A stretch of 64,000 nt of DNA, from NCBI GenBank assembly GCA_036507955.1, contig DATCIH010000087.1, positions 1-64,000 of the forward strand, given 5' to 3'. The DNA is from DATCIH01 sp036507955. Lineage in GTDB: Bacteria; Bacillota; Clostridia; Clostridiales; Clostridiaceae. Within the stretch, counting starts at the first letter, position 1. Each line of letters opens with the position of its first letter. Below are positions 42,705-51,337 of the stretch, piece by piece. The translations under genes were made by a program, and so were the position numbers. The notes beneath the pieces are model-generated. The model was not told the DNA's origin. It did no database searches and saw only the letters and a list, made by a program, of their open reading frames with translations.

Positions 42705-43925
42705 TTAATTTATAACTATTTTGGTATAATTCTTTTTTCCTCTTTTTATAAGGACGCTACCAGATTCAAAATCTTTTAAACTTAACTTTGCAGAAGCATC
42801 AGTAATTTTTACATCATTAACACTTATTCCACCCTGCTGAATAAGTCTTCTGCCTTCGCTTTTAGAAGGTAATATTCCAGTACTTTGAAGTATATCTATA
42901 AGGAAGCCCTCTAAAGTTTCCATAGAAATAATTGCAGTAGGAACATCCTCTAAGCTGTTTCCGCTTCCAAACAATGCTTCTGCCGCATTTTTCGCTTTTT
43001 GTGCTTCTTCTTCTCCATGTATAAGGGTAGTCACTTCTAAGGCTAAAACTTTTTTAGCTTCATTTATATCTTTATCCTTAAGTGCTCCTAGTCTTCTCAC
43101 CTCATCCATAGGTAAAAAAGTTAAAAGGGCAAGGCACCTTTCTACATCCGCATCATTAACATTTCTCCAGTATTGATAAAACTCATAAGGTGAGGTTTTA
43201 TCCTTATCAAGCCAGATAGCTCCCCCTTCCGTTTTACCCATTTTCTTGCCTTCACTGGTAGTTAATAGAGTAAAGGTCATACCATAACTACTCTTTGCTT
43301 CTTTTCTTCTTATTAAGTCAACACCAGCTATTATATTAGACCACTGGTCATCTCCCCCTAGCTGCATTGTGCAGTCATATCTTCTGTATAATTCTAAAAA
43401 ATCATAGCTCTGCATAAGCATATAGTTAAATTCTAAGAATGATAAACCCTTCTCTAATCTTTGCTTAAAGCAATCCGCTGTAAGCATTTTATTAACAGAA
43501 AAATGAATCCCTATTTCTCTGATAAATTCAACATAATTAAGTTGTAATAGCCAGTCTGCATTGTTTGCTATAATAGCTTTATCATTCGAGAAATCTATAA
43601 AGTTTGAAAGCTGCTTTTTAAAACAATTACCGTTATGTATTATTTCCTCTGTGGTAAGCATTTTTCTCATATCTGTTTTTCCAGTAGGGTCACCTACCAT
43701 GGAAGTACCACCTCCGATAAGAGCAATAGGCTTATGTCCTGCTCTTTGCATATGTGCCATAACCATCATCTGTAGAAAATGCCCTACATGCAAGCTATCT
43801 GCTGTAGGATCGAAGCCTATATAAAAGGTTACTGATTTTTCACCTAATATTTTCTTAATTTCTTCCTCATGCGTCAGTTGTTTGATGAACCCTCTTTCTA
43901 AAAGTATATCGTAAACGTTTGACAA
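42705..43925 (-). CDS. tyrS: Tyrosyl-tRNA synthetase
   Basis: This 406-residue class I synthetase charges tRNA-Tyr. The HIGH motif reads HVGH in FDPTADSLHVGHFLQ, KMSKS reads KMGKT, and the C-terminal S4-like RNA-binding domain is present (SEGRRLIQQGGISVND). The start is TTG at 43925 (MSNVYDILLERGF) with AGGGAG 8 bases away; a GTG at 43934 lies inside the site. No T-box leader is visible in the 170 bases upstream, only a 24-bp palindrome and the terminator of the preceding gene. Confidence 0.96.
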   Translation of the reverse strand: MSNVYDILLERGFIKQLTHEEEIKKILGEKSVTFYIGFDPTADSLHVGHFLQMMVMAHMQRAGHKPIALIGGGTSMVGDPTGKTDMRKMLTTEEIIHNGNCFKKQLSNFIDFSNDKAIIANNADWLLQLNYVEFIREIGIHFSVNKMLTADCFKQRLEKGLSFLEFNYMLMQSYDFLELYRRYDCTMQLGGDDQWSNIIAGVDLIRRKEAKSSYGMTFTLLTTSEGKKMGKTEGGAIWLDKDKTSPYEFYQYWRNVNDADVERCLALLTFLPMDEVRRLGALKDKDINEAKKVLALEVTTLIHGEEEAQKAKNAAEALFGSGNSLEDVPTAIISMETLEGFLIDILQSTGILPSKSEGRRLIQQGGISVNDVKITDASAKLSLKDFESGSVLIKRGKKNYTKIVIN

Positions 43926-43944
43926 GTATATCACTCCCTGATCA

Positions 43945-43968
43945 ATTTATAATATTAATATTATAAAT
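43945..43968. repeat. Perfect 24-bp A/T palindrome upstream of tyrS
   Basis: Positions 43945-43956 and 43957-43968 are exact reverse complements with no loop. It lies 6 bases upstream of the tyrS ribosome binding site, where a repressor or RNA hairpin could affect expression. Being pure A/T in an A/T-rich genome, it could also be chance. Confidence 0.6.
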
Positions 43969-44052
43969 GCAAAAGTATATTTAATCAACATTTTAGTAGG
44001 ATTAATGAAATTAGTTAGTAACATTAGTTATTTATAAGAGTTAGAAAAATTT

Positions 44053-44073
44053 AAAGGAGCCTAAGGCTCCTTT
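44053..44073 (-). terminator. Terminator after the P-loop gene
   Basis: A perfect 9-bp stem AAAGGAGCC / GGCTCCTTT (44053-44061, 44065-44073) with a three-base loop is flanked by A and T tracts on both sides. It serves the minus-strand P-loop gene ending at 44098. Confidence 0.8.
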
Positions 44074-44097
44074 TATTTAAAGGCTAAGATCTTTTAT

Positions 44098-44508
44098 CTA
44101 TGCTACATATTTTTTAACAAAGTCAGGTAAGTATTCGTTTTCACTGTTAACATTAACATAAAATTCAATATTGTACCTTTGTGCCAAAACTTCCATTGAA
44201 TAAAACAAATGTGCAGCATCCTCTGAAGTCTCACCAACAATGTTAAATATACCATCAATAAATATATTATCAACATCATAATTTTCAGATAAAATACCGC
44301 ACAAGAAACCGTAAAAGTCTTTATATGTTTTTAAGTTAAACTCCTCAGTAGCTATATATCTAATTTTTCTATTAAGTTGAAACAGCGATTTCATTTTATA
44401 GTCTATATATACTATATCTCCTTTAGTATTATCAACTCTTTCGTTTGCAAGGTTAATTAAGTCCTTAGTTTTTCCAGAACCTGTCTTGTTGCAAAATGCA
44501 TGAATCAT
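44098..44508 (-). CDS. Small P-loop protein of unknown function
   Basis: This 136-residue protein starts MIHAFCNKTGSGKTK, a near-canonical Walker A (TGSGKT at residues 9-14), and has a Walker-B-like hydrophobic stretch ending in Asp (DVDNIFIDGIFNIVG). Similar short clostridial proteins have been labelled PilT-like ATPases, but hexamer and secretion-ATPase domains are missing. ATG at 44508 has GGGGTG 7 bases upstream; a GTG three codons earlier overlaps it. It is a monocistronic gene with its own terminator. Function is unknown. Confidence 0.7.
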   Translation of the reverse strand: MIHAFCNKTGSGKTKDLINLANERVDNTKGDIVYIDYKMKSLFQLNRKIRYIATEEFNLKTYKDFYGFLCGILSENYDVDNIFIDGIFNIVGETSEDAAHLFYSMEVLAQRYNIEFYVNVNSENEYLPDFVKKYVA

Positions 44509-44592
44509 TTTAAACACCCCTTACATTAAAATAATAACTCTAATAGCATTATATAATATTCAGAATATTTTTTCAATATATATTTTAACATT

Positions 44593-45669
44593 TTACCCAC
44601 TAATAGCCTTATTTTTCCCATATCGTTTAGCCTCATATAGCATATTGTCAGCCACATTTATAACCTTTGAAAGTGTATCCGCACTATCCGGATAAAAACT
44701 TAACCCAAAACTGCAGGTTACTGAGTTTGTTACCCCATTTAGCTCTACAATGCTATTGGCTATATCAAACCTCATTTTATCTATCTTTTTAAATACCTTA
44801 CTTTGATCTGATACCTCATCAATATAAATTACTATTTCTTCTCCTCCATATCTTGCCACAATGTCACCCTTATTCAAGCTGCTTGATAAAATATCTGTAG
44901 TGTTTACTAATATCTTATCTCCGAATTGATGACCAAATATATCATTAACCTTTTTAAAATTATCAATATCCATCATAACAATACCTAGTTTTTTTTCTGG
45001 GTTTTTAGAGATTATATTTTCAACTACATCAAAGAAATATCTTCTATTATATATACCAAGTAATGGGTCCCTAATGGAATTTTCTTTTACCTTATTGTAA
45101 AGATTATTATTTTCTAAAGCTATACCGATCTGATTGGCTATGGAAGAAATAAATTTAATGTGGTCATAATTAAAAAAGTCATATAAGCTGTGCTCAACTA
45201 TTATATACCCAATGAATATATCCCTTATCTGAATAGGGATTCCAATTATTGAATGAATCTTAATAAATCCAACTCCCTTAAAAAAAGCTTCCCTACAATT
45301 AAGTACAAAGGGTTCACCTTCTTCTACAGTTGTGAAAATTTCATTTTCATAATCATAATTTTCCAAATCAGGTTTATTGCTAGCTTTTATAACTAATCGG
45401 TCTCCTTCTTTAATATATATAGAAGAATATATAACCCCTAGGATGCCGATAATCATATCATTTATCATAGATATCAAATTATCATCACTAATATTTGAGT
45501 TTATGTATTTACTTACCTCTACTATATTTGTAAGAGAGTCTAATTTTCTTTCAAGTTTTGTGTTTTTTTCATTAAGGATTTGGATAGTACTTTCAGCAAA
45601 GTTCTGATAATTTTCGAATTCTTCTTTATTCTTAGTATATAAATCTTCATAATCCTTCATATTATACAT
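44593..45669 (-). CDS. GAF-GGDEF diguanylate cyclase
   Basis: This 358-residue cytosolic protein has an N-terminal coiled coil (residues about 10-55), a GAF-type sensor domain (about 60-190) and a C-terminal GGDEF domain with DPLLGIYNRRYF, MDIDNFKKVNDIFGHQFGD and active-site ARYGGEEIVIYI (GGEEI variant). It is predicted to synthesise cyclic di-GMP. No inhibitory RxxD site is obvious five residues before the GGEEI. Two ATGs compete for AGGAG: 45669 (short spacing, 3) and 45660 (long, 12). The adjacent YajQ gene may encode a cyclic-di-GMP-binding effector. Confidence 0.9.
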   Translation of the reverse strand: MYNMKDYEDLYTKNKEEFENYQNFAESTIQILNEKNTKLERKLDSLTNIVEVSKYINSNISDDNLISMINDMIIGILGVIYSSIYIKEGDRLVIKASNKPDLENYDYENEIFTTVEEGEPFVLNCREAFFKGVGFIKIHSIIGIPIQIRDIFIGYIIVEHSLYDFFNYDHIKFISSIANQIGIALENNNLYNKVKENSIRDPLLGIYNRRYFFDVVENIISKNPEKKLGIVMMDIDNFKKVNDIFGHQFGDKILVNTTDILSSSLNKGDIVARYGGEEIVIYIDEVSDQSKVFKKIDKMRFDIANSIVELNGVTNSVTCSFGLSFYPDSADTLSKVINVADNMLYEAKRYGKNKAISG

Positions 45670-45754
45670 AATCTCCTGTAGATATTACTTGATTAGCTTA
45701 GTATTCCATACGAATATACAAAATCCTTCTAGAAAAACTCCTAGATAAAAATAA

Positions 45755-46243
45755 TTATCTATAGTTTGTAAACTGAAGGTCGATGCCATAATCTTTTCCT
45801 CTAGTTAAGGCCATAACCTTTTGTAATTCGTCCTTATCCTTGGCAGAAATTCTCAGTACTACATCCATAATCTGTGATTGTACTTTTAACTTACTTCCTT
45901 TAATATCATTAATGATATCCTTAGCTTTTTCCTTTGAAATACCGTTAACAATTGTTACGGTTTGCCTTACTGTACCTAGCTTAGCACTTTCTACCTTACT
46001 AAAATCTAAATTTTTAACAGATACCCCTCTTTTAATAAGCTTTACCTTTAAAATTTCAATAACCGCATTTAATCTAAATTCATCCTCTGTTGAAATTAAT
46101 ATATCTTCCTCAAGCTTTATTTCTGTTTTACTACCTTTAAAATCGTATCTCTGGGTTATTTCCTTTATTGTTTGATTAACTGCATTTTCCACTTCTGGAA
46201 GGTTAGCTTCCGATACTATATCAAAGGAATATGAACTTGCCAT
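45755..46243 (-). CDS. YajQ-family nucleotide-binding protein
   Basis: This 162-residue protein is YajQ-like: two ferredoxin-like half domains with SYSFDIVSEANLPEVENAVNQ at the start and KDKDELQKVMALTRGKDYGIDLQFTNYR at the end. Some homologues bind cyclic di-GMP and control virulence genes; others bind nucleotides or RNA. ATG at 46243 has AGGAGG 7 bases upstream, whereas the ATG two codons earlier touches the site. It lies 85 bases upstream of the diguanylate cyclase gene, same strand. Confidence 0.92.
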   Translation of the reverse strand: MASSYSFDIVSEANLPEVENAVNQTIKEITQRYDFKGSKTEIKLEEDILISTEDEFRLNAVIEILKVKLIKRGVSVKNLDFSKVESAKLGTVRQTVTIVNGISKEKAKDIINDIKGSKLKVQSQIMDVVLRISAKDKDELQKVMALTRGKDYGIDLQFTNYR

Positions 46244-46372
46244 AATCATACCTCCTGCATATTTATTTGTTACATTATATCATCTTTGCATATTTTAATC
46301 AAATTGTAAAAAAATAGAGTTAAAATAATATATATTTAAAATAAACTAAATAATCGATTTTTAATGAAAGTG

Positions 46373-46400
46373 TTGTATTTTAGGCTTGTTGTGCTATAAT
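46373..46400 (+). promoter_or_regulatory. Promoter of the zinc-ribbon gene
   Basis: TTGTAT (46373-46378), a 16-base spacer and TATAAT (46395-46400) predict transcription from about 46407, giving a long leader of about 114 bases before the ATG. Confidence 0.65.
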
Positions 46401-46462
46401 GATTTTAGAGTTTAGACTCGCATTTAAGTAGGTTAATTTTTCATGGTAATTAGTCCCCTTTT

Positions 46463-46501
46463 CATAGGAGGAAAGTTTCCTTAGAACAAATTATTCCTAT
46501 G
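46463..46501 (+). promoter_or_regulatory. Structured 5' leader element
   Basis: CATAGGA (46463-46469) and TCCTATG (46495-46501) form a perfect 7-bp outer stem. Inside, AGGAAA(g)TTTCCT makes a second small hairpin, and an AGGAGG at 46466-46471 is buried in the structure. The true ribosome binding site AAGGAGG (46507-46513) follows. This may be a cold- or translation-responsive leader, by analogy with cold-shock genes; that is inference. Confidence 0.4.
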
Positions 46502-46520
46502 TGTTAAGGAGGTTTATATT

Positions 46521-46688
46521 ATGGCAGACAAGACAATAGTTTGTAAGGATTGTGAAAAAGAATTTGTATTTACTGAAAGTGAACAGGAATTCTTTAAAGA
46601 GAAAGGTTTCGAAAATGATCCTGTAAGATGCCCAGATTGCAGAAGAGCAAGGAAAGCAGAAAAGAATTCTTCTAGAGACAGAAGATAG
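46521..46688 (+). CDS. Zinc-ribbon domain protein, 55 residues
   Basis: A short gene: MADKTIVCKDCEKEFVFTES at the N-terminus and VRCPDCRRARKAEK later give two CxxC pairs (VCKDC, RCPDC), which together should bind one zinc. The EFVFTxxEQEFFxEKGF text is typical of the small probable-zinc-binding family (zf-trcl) widespread in Firmicutes, function unknown though often linked with cold-shock or translation genes. AAGGAGG is 7 bases before the ATG; it has its own promoter, leader and terminator. Confidence 0.88.
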   Translation: MADKTIVCKDCEKEFVFTESEQEFFKEKGFENDPVRCPDCRRARKAEKNSSRDRR

Positions 46689-46698
46689 TTTTAAAAGT

Positions 46699-46724
46699 AG
46701 AGAGGTTTTAACCTCTCTTTTTCA
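46699..46724 (+). terminator. Terminator after the zinc-ribbon gene
   Basis: The palindrome AGAGAGGTT / AACCTCTCT (46699-46707, 46710-46718) is followed by TTTTTCATTTTTT. This is a strong intrinsic terminator. Confidence 0.85.
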
Positions 46725-46848
46725 TTTTTTATATTATTCATTAATTTAACATTTTACCCTCTCTTCCCTTCTTTAGCCATGTAATATTTTTTTAACTTTA
46801 TGCTCATAATAATACTTGTGCTATTAAAATTAGTGCGGAGGTAGAATT

Positions 46849-47004
46849 ATGATTTTTTTAAGATGGTTAGGGGCTTTAATAATTCTTTTCTGGCTTGTAA
46901 GTTTAATATTTAAAATTGGTGGAGGTTTAATAAATCTTTTACTTTTACTCGCAACTTTAATTTTTGTTTTTGATGCTCTCTTTGATAGGAGAAAATCTCT
47001 TTAA
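46849..47004 (+). CDS. Lmo0937-family small membrane protein, 51 residues
   Basis: A short gene: MIFLRWLGALIILFWLVSLI, then FKIGGGLINLLLLLATLIFVF and a basic tail DRRKSL. The GGGLINLLL motif between two hydrophobic segments is typical of the lmo0937 family of tiny Firmicute membrane proteins, which have been reported as stress-responsive in some species but lack a known function. GGAGG lies 7 bases before the ATG. It ends one base into a strong bidirectional terminator. Confidence 0.85.
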   Translation: MIFLRWLGALIILFWLVSLIFKIGGGLINLLLLLATLIFVFDALFDRRKSL

Positions 47005-47044
47005 AAAAACGAATGAAGCAATATTATTGCTTCATTCGTTTTTT
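47004..47044. terminator. Strong bidirectional terminator
   Basis: A perfect 18-bp stem (47004-47021 with 47027-47044) with a five-base loop, beginning with an A tract and ending with a T tract, so it works in both directions. It separates the convergent lmo0937-type gene and the response regulator. Confidence 0.9.
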
Positions 47045-47102
47045 ATAATTTATTAAAGGTTAAGCTCTAATAGAATATATTTTATGGATATTTAGCTTAC
47101 TA

Positions 47103-47792
47103 TTAAACCTTAAATCTATACCCAGCGCCCCAAACAGTCTCTATATATTGTGGATTAGAAGTATCTGCTTCCACCTTTTCTCTTATCTTTCTTATATGAA
47201 CAGTTACAGTTGCAATATCACCTAAAGAATCCATATCCCATATTTTTTCGAATAACTCATCTTTACTAAAAACTCTATTAGGATTTTCAGCTAAAAAATA
47301 TAAAAGATCAAATTCCTTAGTGGTAAGTATAACCTCATGATCGTTAACGAAGACCCTTCTAGATATTTTATCTACACGAAGTCCTCTTATTTTTATTTCA
47401 TCATTTGGATGATCATTGCTGCCAATCAATCTATCATACCTATTTAAATGAGCTTTAACTCTGGCCACCAATTCTCCAGGGCTAAAGGGTTTAGTTATAT
47501 AGTCGTCTGCTCCAAGCCCTAGACCTCTTATCTTATCAATATCCTCTTTCTTTGCAGAAACCAATATAATTGGAATATCCTTTACATTTCTTATTTCCTT
47601 GCATATTTGAAAGCCATCAATTTTAGGAAGCATCAAATCAAGTATTATTAAGCTGTAATCATTAGCTAATGCTCTTTTAAGTCCCAACTCACCATTATTT
47701 TCAATGTCCACACTATAATCGTTTATCTCCAAGTAATCTCTTTCAAGCTCAGCTATACTTTTTTCATCTTCAATAATAAGAATCTTTTTCAT
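47103..47792 (-). CDS. OmpR/PhoB-family response regulator
   Basis: This 229-residue regulator has a receiver domain with acidic pocket IIEDE, phosphoacceptor Asp52 in IILDLMLPKIDG and Lys101 in DDYITKPFSPGEL. The C-terminal winged helix (about 130-229) contains LTTKEFDLLYFLAENPNRVFSKDELFEKIW and ends TVWGAGYRFKV. It lies 24 bases downstream of its cognate histidine kinase gene. No operator sites or target genes are evident in the window, so its stimulus is unknown. Confidence 0.96.
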   Translation of the reverse strand: MKKILIIEDEKSIAELERDYLEINDYSVDIENNGELGLKRALANDYSLIILDLMLPKIDGFQICKEIRNVKDIPIILVSAKKEDIDKIRGLGLGADDYITKPFSPGELVARVKAHLNRYDRLIGSNDHPNDEIKIRGLRVDKISRRVFVNDHEVILTTKEFDLLYFLAENPNRVFSKDELFEKIWDMDSLGDIATVTVHIRKIREKVEADTSNPQYIETVWGAGYRFKV

Positions 47793-47816
47793 CTAATTCA
47801 CTCCTATAAAATGTCT

Positions 47817-49238
47817 TTATATTTTCTTTAATGTAAAGGAAAATTTACTTCCTATACCTTCTTGACTTTCTACCCATATATTCCCACCATGTTCTTCAAT
47901 TATTTGCTTAGCAATTGACATTCCCAAGCCACTACCTCCAGTTAGAGTATTTCTAGCTGGATCAGTTCTATAAAATCTATCAAAAATGAAAGGTAAGGAT
48001 TCTTCTGGGATACCCATACCGTTATCCCATATTGATATAATTGCATAGGTTTCATTTTCAGAAAGGCTGATTTCCATCATCCTTTCCTCCTTATCCATAT
48101 ATTTCACAGCATTTTCTACTATATTCATGATAACTCTTTTAAGCTTTTCCCTATCCCCAAGTACAGGATTTCCTGATTCATAACTTATAGAATGTATCAC
48201 TTTAACTCCTTTTTCCTTTAAGTCAAACTCTAATTCCTCAATACAAAATTCTAAATATGCTTTAATATCAATTTTTTCGAAATTAAAAGGTACCTTTTTC
48301 AGGTCTAGCTTAGAAAAAAGAAATAGTTCTTCAATAAGTCTATCTAAATCAGAAGCTTTATGGTTTATGGTATTAATATACTTTTCCATCTTTTCTGGAG
48401 TATCTGCAACTCCATCCATGATTCCCTCCACATATCCTTTTATGGCTGCCACAGGAGTTTTAAGGTCATGAGATATATTTGATATAAGTTCCTTCCGGTT
48501 GTTTTCATACTGTAATTGAAGGGTGACAGATTCTTTAAGTCTTTGCCTCATATCTTCAAAGGCCTTTGCTAATTCTCCTATTTCATCTTCATGTTTTATA
48601 TTTACGCAGAAATCCAAATTACCTTCTTTTATTTCATTTGCAGCCTTCTTCAAGGAATTTAGTGGACGAATTATACTTTTAGATACTAAATAAGTTAACA
48701 TACCATTTGTAAATATTAAAATAGAAAGGAGTACCAATACCACTGAAAATATAAGCTTTCTTAAGGAATCTTCCACACTACTTATATCCCTAATAAAAAA
48801 TATACTTCCTTTACTACCATCTCTAAATACACAATCATATTCACAGGTGAAAAGCTTGTTTTGTAGTAAATAATTTCTTGTTTCTCCATTCCAATAATGA
48901 GAGGTTGGTAAGGATTTTAATATTTGATCGTTTTCATAACCTTTTGAGGTGTAAACAATATAGTTGTTTTTTCTTACAATTATTCCTGATTTAATAGTCT
49001 TAAGACTTTTTTCTAAAAATGCCAAATAGGATTTACTTAGAAAACTATCATTATTTTGCTCCGAAACTGATATTATGCCTGAAAAAACATCATTTGTTTT
49101 TTCCATAACTTTTACAGGATTATCGCCTATCTTAACATCATAAACTCTTTCAAGCCCTAGTAGTGCAAATAAGGAAAATATGATAGGTATAAACAGCATG
49201 GCAATATAAGATAATATTAACTTAAGCTTTATTGACAT
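47817..49238 (-). CDS. Sensor histidine kinase
   Basis: This 473-residue membrane kinase has helix 1 at about residues 5-30, an extracellular sensor of about 130 residues, and helix 2 at about 160-185. A HAMP domain (SIIRPLNSLKKAANEIKEG), HisKA box ELISNISHDLKTPVAAIKG and HATPase_c motifs (IVENAVKYMD, DNGMGIPEESL, GGSGLGMSIAKQII) follow. ATG at 49238 has GGAGGAAA upstream; a frame to 49298 adds 20 residues that include a hairpin and was rejected. The gene precedes its response regulator; the sensed signal is unknown. Confidence 0.95.
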   Translation of the reverse strand: MSIKLKLILSYIAMLFIPIIFSLFALLGLERVYDVKIGDNPVKVMEKTNDVFSGIISVSEQNNDSFLSKSYLAFLEKSLKTIKSGIIVRKNNYIVYTSKGYENDQILKSLPTSHYWNGETRNYLLQNKLFTCEYDCVFRDGSKGSIFFIRDISSVEDSLRKLIFSVVLVLLSILIFTNGMLTYLVSKSIIRPLNSLKKAANEIKEGNLDFCVNIKHEDEIGELAKAFEDMRQRLKESVTLQLQYENNRKELISNISHDLKTPVAAIKGYVEGIMDGVADTPEKMEKYINTINHKASDLDRLIEELFLFSKLDLKKVPFNFEKIDIKAYLEFCIEELEFDLKEKGVKVIHSISYESGNPVLGDREKLKRVIMNIVENAVKYMDKEERMMEISLSENETYAIISIWDNGMGIPEESLPFIFDRFYRTDPARNTLTGGSGLGMSIAKQIIEEHGGNIWVESQEGIGSKFSFTLKKI

Positions 49239-49280
49239 ACTTTCCTCCAAATCATTTAGTACTAAAGTATTAATAGTGAA

Positions 49281-49306
49281 GCGTATATGTAAATTCACAT
49301 ATACGC
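49281..49306. repeat. Perfect 10-bp inverted repeat before the kinase gene
   Basis: GCGTATATGT (49281-49290) and ACATATACGC (49297-49306) with a six-base loop lie between prfC and the two-component genes. There is no T-tract on the minus strand, so it may be a weak prfC terminator or an operator for the kinase/regulator operon. Confidence 0.6.
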
Positions 49307-49435
49307 CTTATCTAAGGTCTACCTATTGAATTAATTCTATTATACTATAATTATATAAATCCTCAATTAATAAACAATAAATTATATCCGTTAATTTATT
49401 AATTTTATATTAAATATTTACCAATTATTAAATAT

Positions 49436-51031
49436 TTAATCATCATTTTTCCCAATATCAGACAATATTAATCCCTTATTGTGATCTATTGCCCAGCTTA
49501 TAGCCCACTCGCTTTGAAATATAAGTAGATTTCTATCCTTCATATCCTTAACTAGTTTTGTATCGCTGGTTATTACAAGACTTTGTGGGTCAATATCTTT
49601 ATTTTCTATCCACCTTATAAATCTAAAGGGTAATCTTACTGATTTTATATCAGTCCCATATTCATTCTTTAATCTGTATTCTAAAACCTCAAGTTGCAAT
49701 ACCCCTACTACTCCAACAATGATTTCTTCTATACCTATTGAGAACTCCTTAAAAACTTGGATAGCACCTTCCTGAGATATTTGGGTTACTCCTTTAATAA
49801 ATTGCTTTCTTTTCATTGTGTCAATAGTTCTAACTCTAGCAAAAAATTCTGGAGCAAAGGTTGGTATCCCTTCAAATTTATATTTTTTATTGCTCCAACA
49901 TAAGGTATCTCCTATACTAAATATTCCTGGATCAAAAACTCCAATAATATCTCCTGCATATGCTTCATCAACTATTTCTCTATCCTGAGCTAAAAATTGC
50001 TGAGGTTGGGTTAGTCTTATTTTGTTTTCACCTTGTACATGGAATACTTCCATACCTTTTTCAAACTTACCAGAACATATCCTCATAAAGGCCATTCTGT
50101 CCCTGTGAGCAGGATTCATATTAGCTTGAATCTTAAATATGAAAGCAGAGAAAGGTTCAGTATATACATCAAGTTCTCCTTGATTAGTTACTCTTGGCAT
50201 TGGAGGTAAACTAAGTTCCAAAAACTTCTCTAAAAAAGCTTCCACGCCAAAATTTGTTAAGGCGCTACCAAAAAATACAGGTGTTAATTCTCCCGCTTTA
50301 ACCTTTTTAATGTCAAATTTATCTCCTGCAATATCTAATAGTTCTATATCATCAACAAGCTTTTTATGTAGACCTTCACCTATTAAGTCCTTAAATACGC
50401 TATCATTTATAGTCCCTTCCAGAGCTTCTACTGCCACTTGACCATGCTTTCCGCCATTAAAGGTTTGTATTAAATTTTTATTTCTATCGTAAACTCCTTT
50501 AAAATCGGAACCTGACCCTATTGGCCAATTCATAGGATAGGACTTTATGCCTAATACATTTTCGATTTCTTCTAATAATTCAAAGGGATCTCTACTTTCT
50601 CTGTCCATCTTATTTATAAAGGTAAATACAGGAATATTTCTTATACTGCAAACATGAAAAAGTTTTTTCGTTTGTTCCTCTACGCCCTTAGCTGCATCTA
50701 TGACCATAACTGCGCTATCCGCTGCCATTAAGGTTCTATAAGTATCCTCGCTGAAATCCTGATGCCCAGGAGTATCTAATATGTTTATACAAAAATTATT
50801 AAAATTAAATTGCATTACTGAAGAAGTAACAGAAATTCCCCTTTGCTTTTCAATCTCCATCCAATCAGAAACTGCATGGCGAGACGCTTTTCTAGCTTTA
50901 ACAGAGCCCGCTAGCCTAATTGCTCCACCATATAATAAAAGTTTTTCTGTTAAAGTGGTTTTGCCCGCATCTGGGTGAGATATTATGGCAAATGTTCTCC
51001 TTTTTTCTATTTCATCTATTAATTCAGACAA
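49436..51031 (-). CDS. prfC: Peptide chain release factor 3
   Basis: This 531-residue translational GTPase recycles RF1/RF2 after termination. The G1 loop is SHPDAGKTT, followed by KARKASRHAVSDWMEIEKQRGISVTSSVMQF (an RF3-specific switch I region), DTPGHQDFSEDTYRTL and NKMDRESRDP. RF3-specific C-terminal text such as VVGVLQLEVLEYRLKNEYG is present. Length is standard. It is a single-gene unit between the kinase and the rubredoxin gene. Confidence 0.96.
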   Translation of the reverse strand: MSELIDEIEKRRTFAIISHPDAGKTTLTEKLLLYGGAIRLAGSVKARKASRHAVSDWMEIEKQRGISVTSSVMQFNFNNFCINILDTPGHQDFSEDTYRTLMAADSAVMVIDAAKGVEEQTKKLFHVCSIRNIPVFTFINKMDRESRDPFELLEEIENVLGIKSYPMNWPIGSGSDFKGVYDRNKNLIQTFNGGKHGQVAVEALEGTINDSVFKDLIGEGLHKKLVDDIELLDIAGDKFDIKKVKAGELTPVFFGSALTNFGVEAFLEKFLELSLPPMPRVTNQGELDVYTEPFSAFIFKIQANMNPAHRDRMAFMRICSGKFEKGMEVFHVQGENKIRLTQPQQFLAQDREIVDEAYAGDIIGVFDPGIFSIGDTLCWSNKKYKFEGIPTFAPEFFARVRTIDTMKRKQFIKGVTQISQEGAIQVFKEFSIGIEEIIVGVVGVLQLEVLEYRLKNEYGTDIKSVRLPFRFIRWIENKDIDPQSLVITSDTKLVKDMKDRNLLIFQSEWAISWAIDHNKGLILSDIGKNDD

Positions 51032-51129
51032 TCATTACACCTGCTTTCAAAATTGACTTCATGGGCGATTTTATTTTTTTATTGCTTACCGTGAAAAGAA
51101 TGAGCCTATATTGGGGAACACAATAAAAA

Positions 51130-51147
51130 AAGGGGTTTTATCCCCTT
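51130..51147 (-). terminator. Terminator after rubredoxin
   Basis: AAGGGG / CCCCTT (51130-51135, 51142-51147) with a six-base loop is followed on the minus strand by a run of seven T. It ends the trpS-rubredoxin transcript. Confidence 0.75.
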
Positions 51148-51160
51148 ACTAAAGCTTGAA

Positions 51161-51322
51161 TTATTTATCTAATTCAAAATCAGATTTTGGTACTCCGCAA
51201 TCTGGACAAGTCCAAGAATCTGGAAGATCTTCAAAGGAAGTGCCAGGAGCAATTCCATTTTCCTCGTCCCCTATTTTTGGATCATATACATATCCACATA
51301 TTGTGCAAATATACTTTGACAT
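51161..51322 (-). CDS. Rubredoxin, 53 residues
   Basis: A short gene: MSKYICTICGYVYDPKIGDE with the first Cys pair (CTIC) and DSWTCPDCGVPKSDFEL with the second (CPDC) bind a single iron atom. It is a one-electron carrier used by anaerobes, for example to feed superoxide reductase or rubredoxin:oxygen oxidoreductase. AGGAGG is 8 bases before the ATG. It follows trpS by 15 bases and may share its transcript, with desulfoferrodoxin 1.2 kb upstream as a plausible electron acceptor. Confidence 0.96.
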   Translation of the reverse strand: MSKYICTICGYVYDPKIGDEENGIAPGTSFEDLPDSWTCPDCGVPKSDFELDK

Positions 51323-51337
51323 ATTTATACCTCCTAA

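Noticed and set aside
43926..44097. Possible T-box riboswitch upstream of tyrS
   Set aside because: No stem I, specifier loop or T-box core was seen; the region holds a palindrome and the terminator of the upstream gene.
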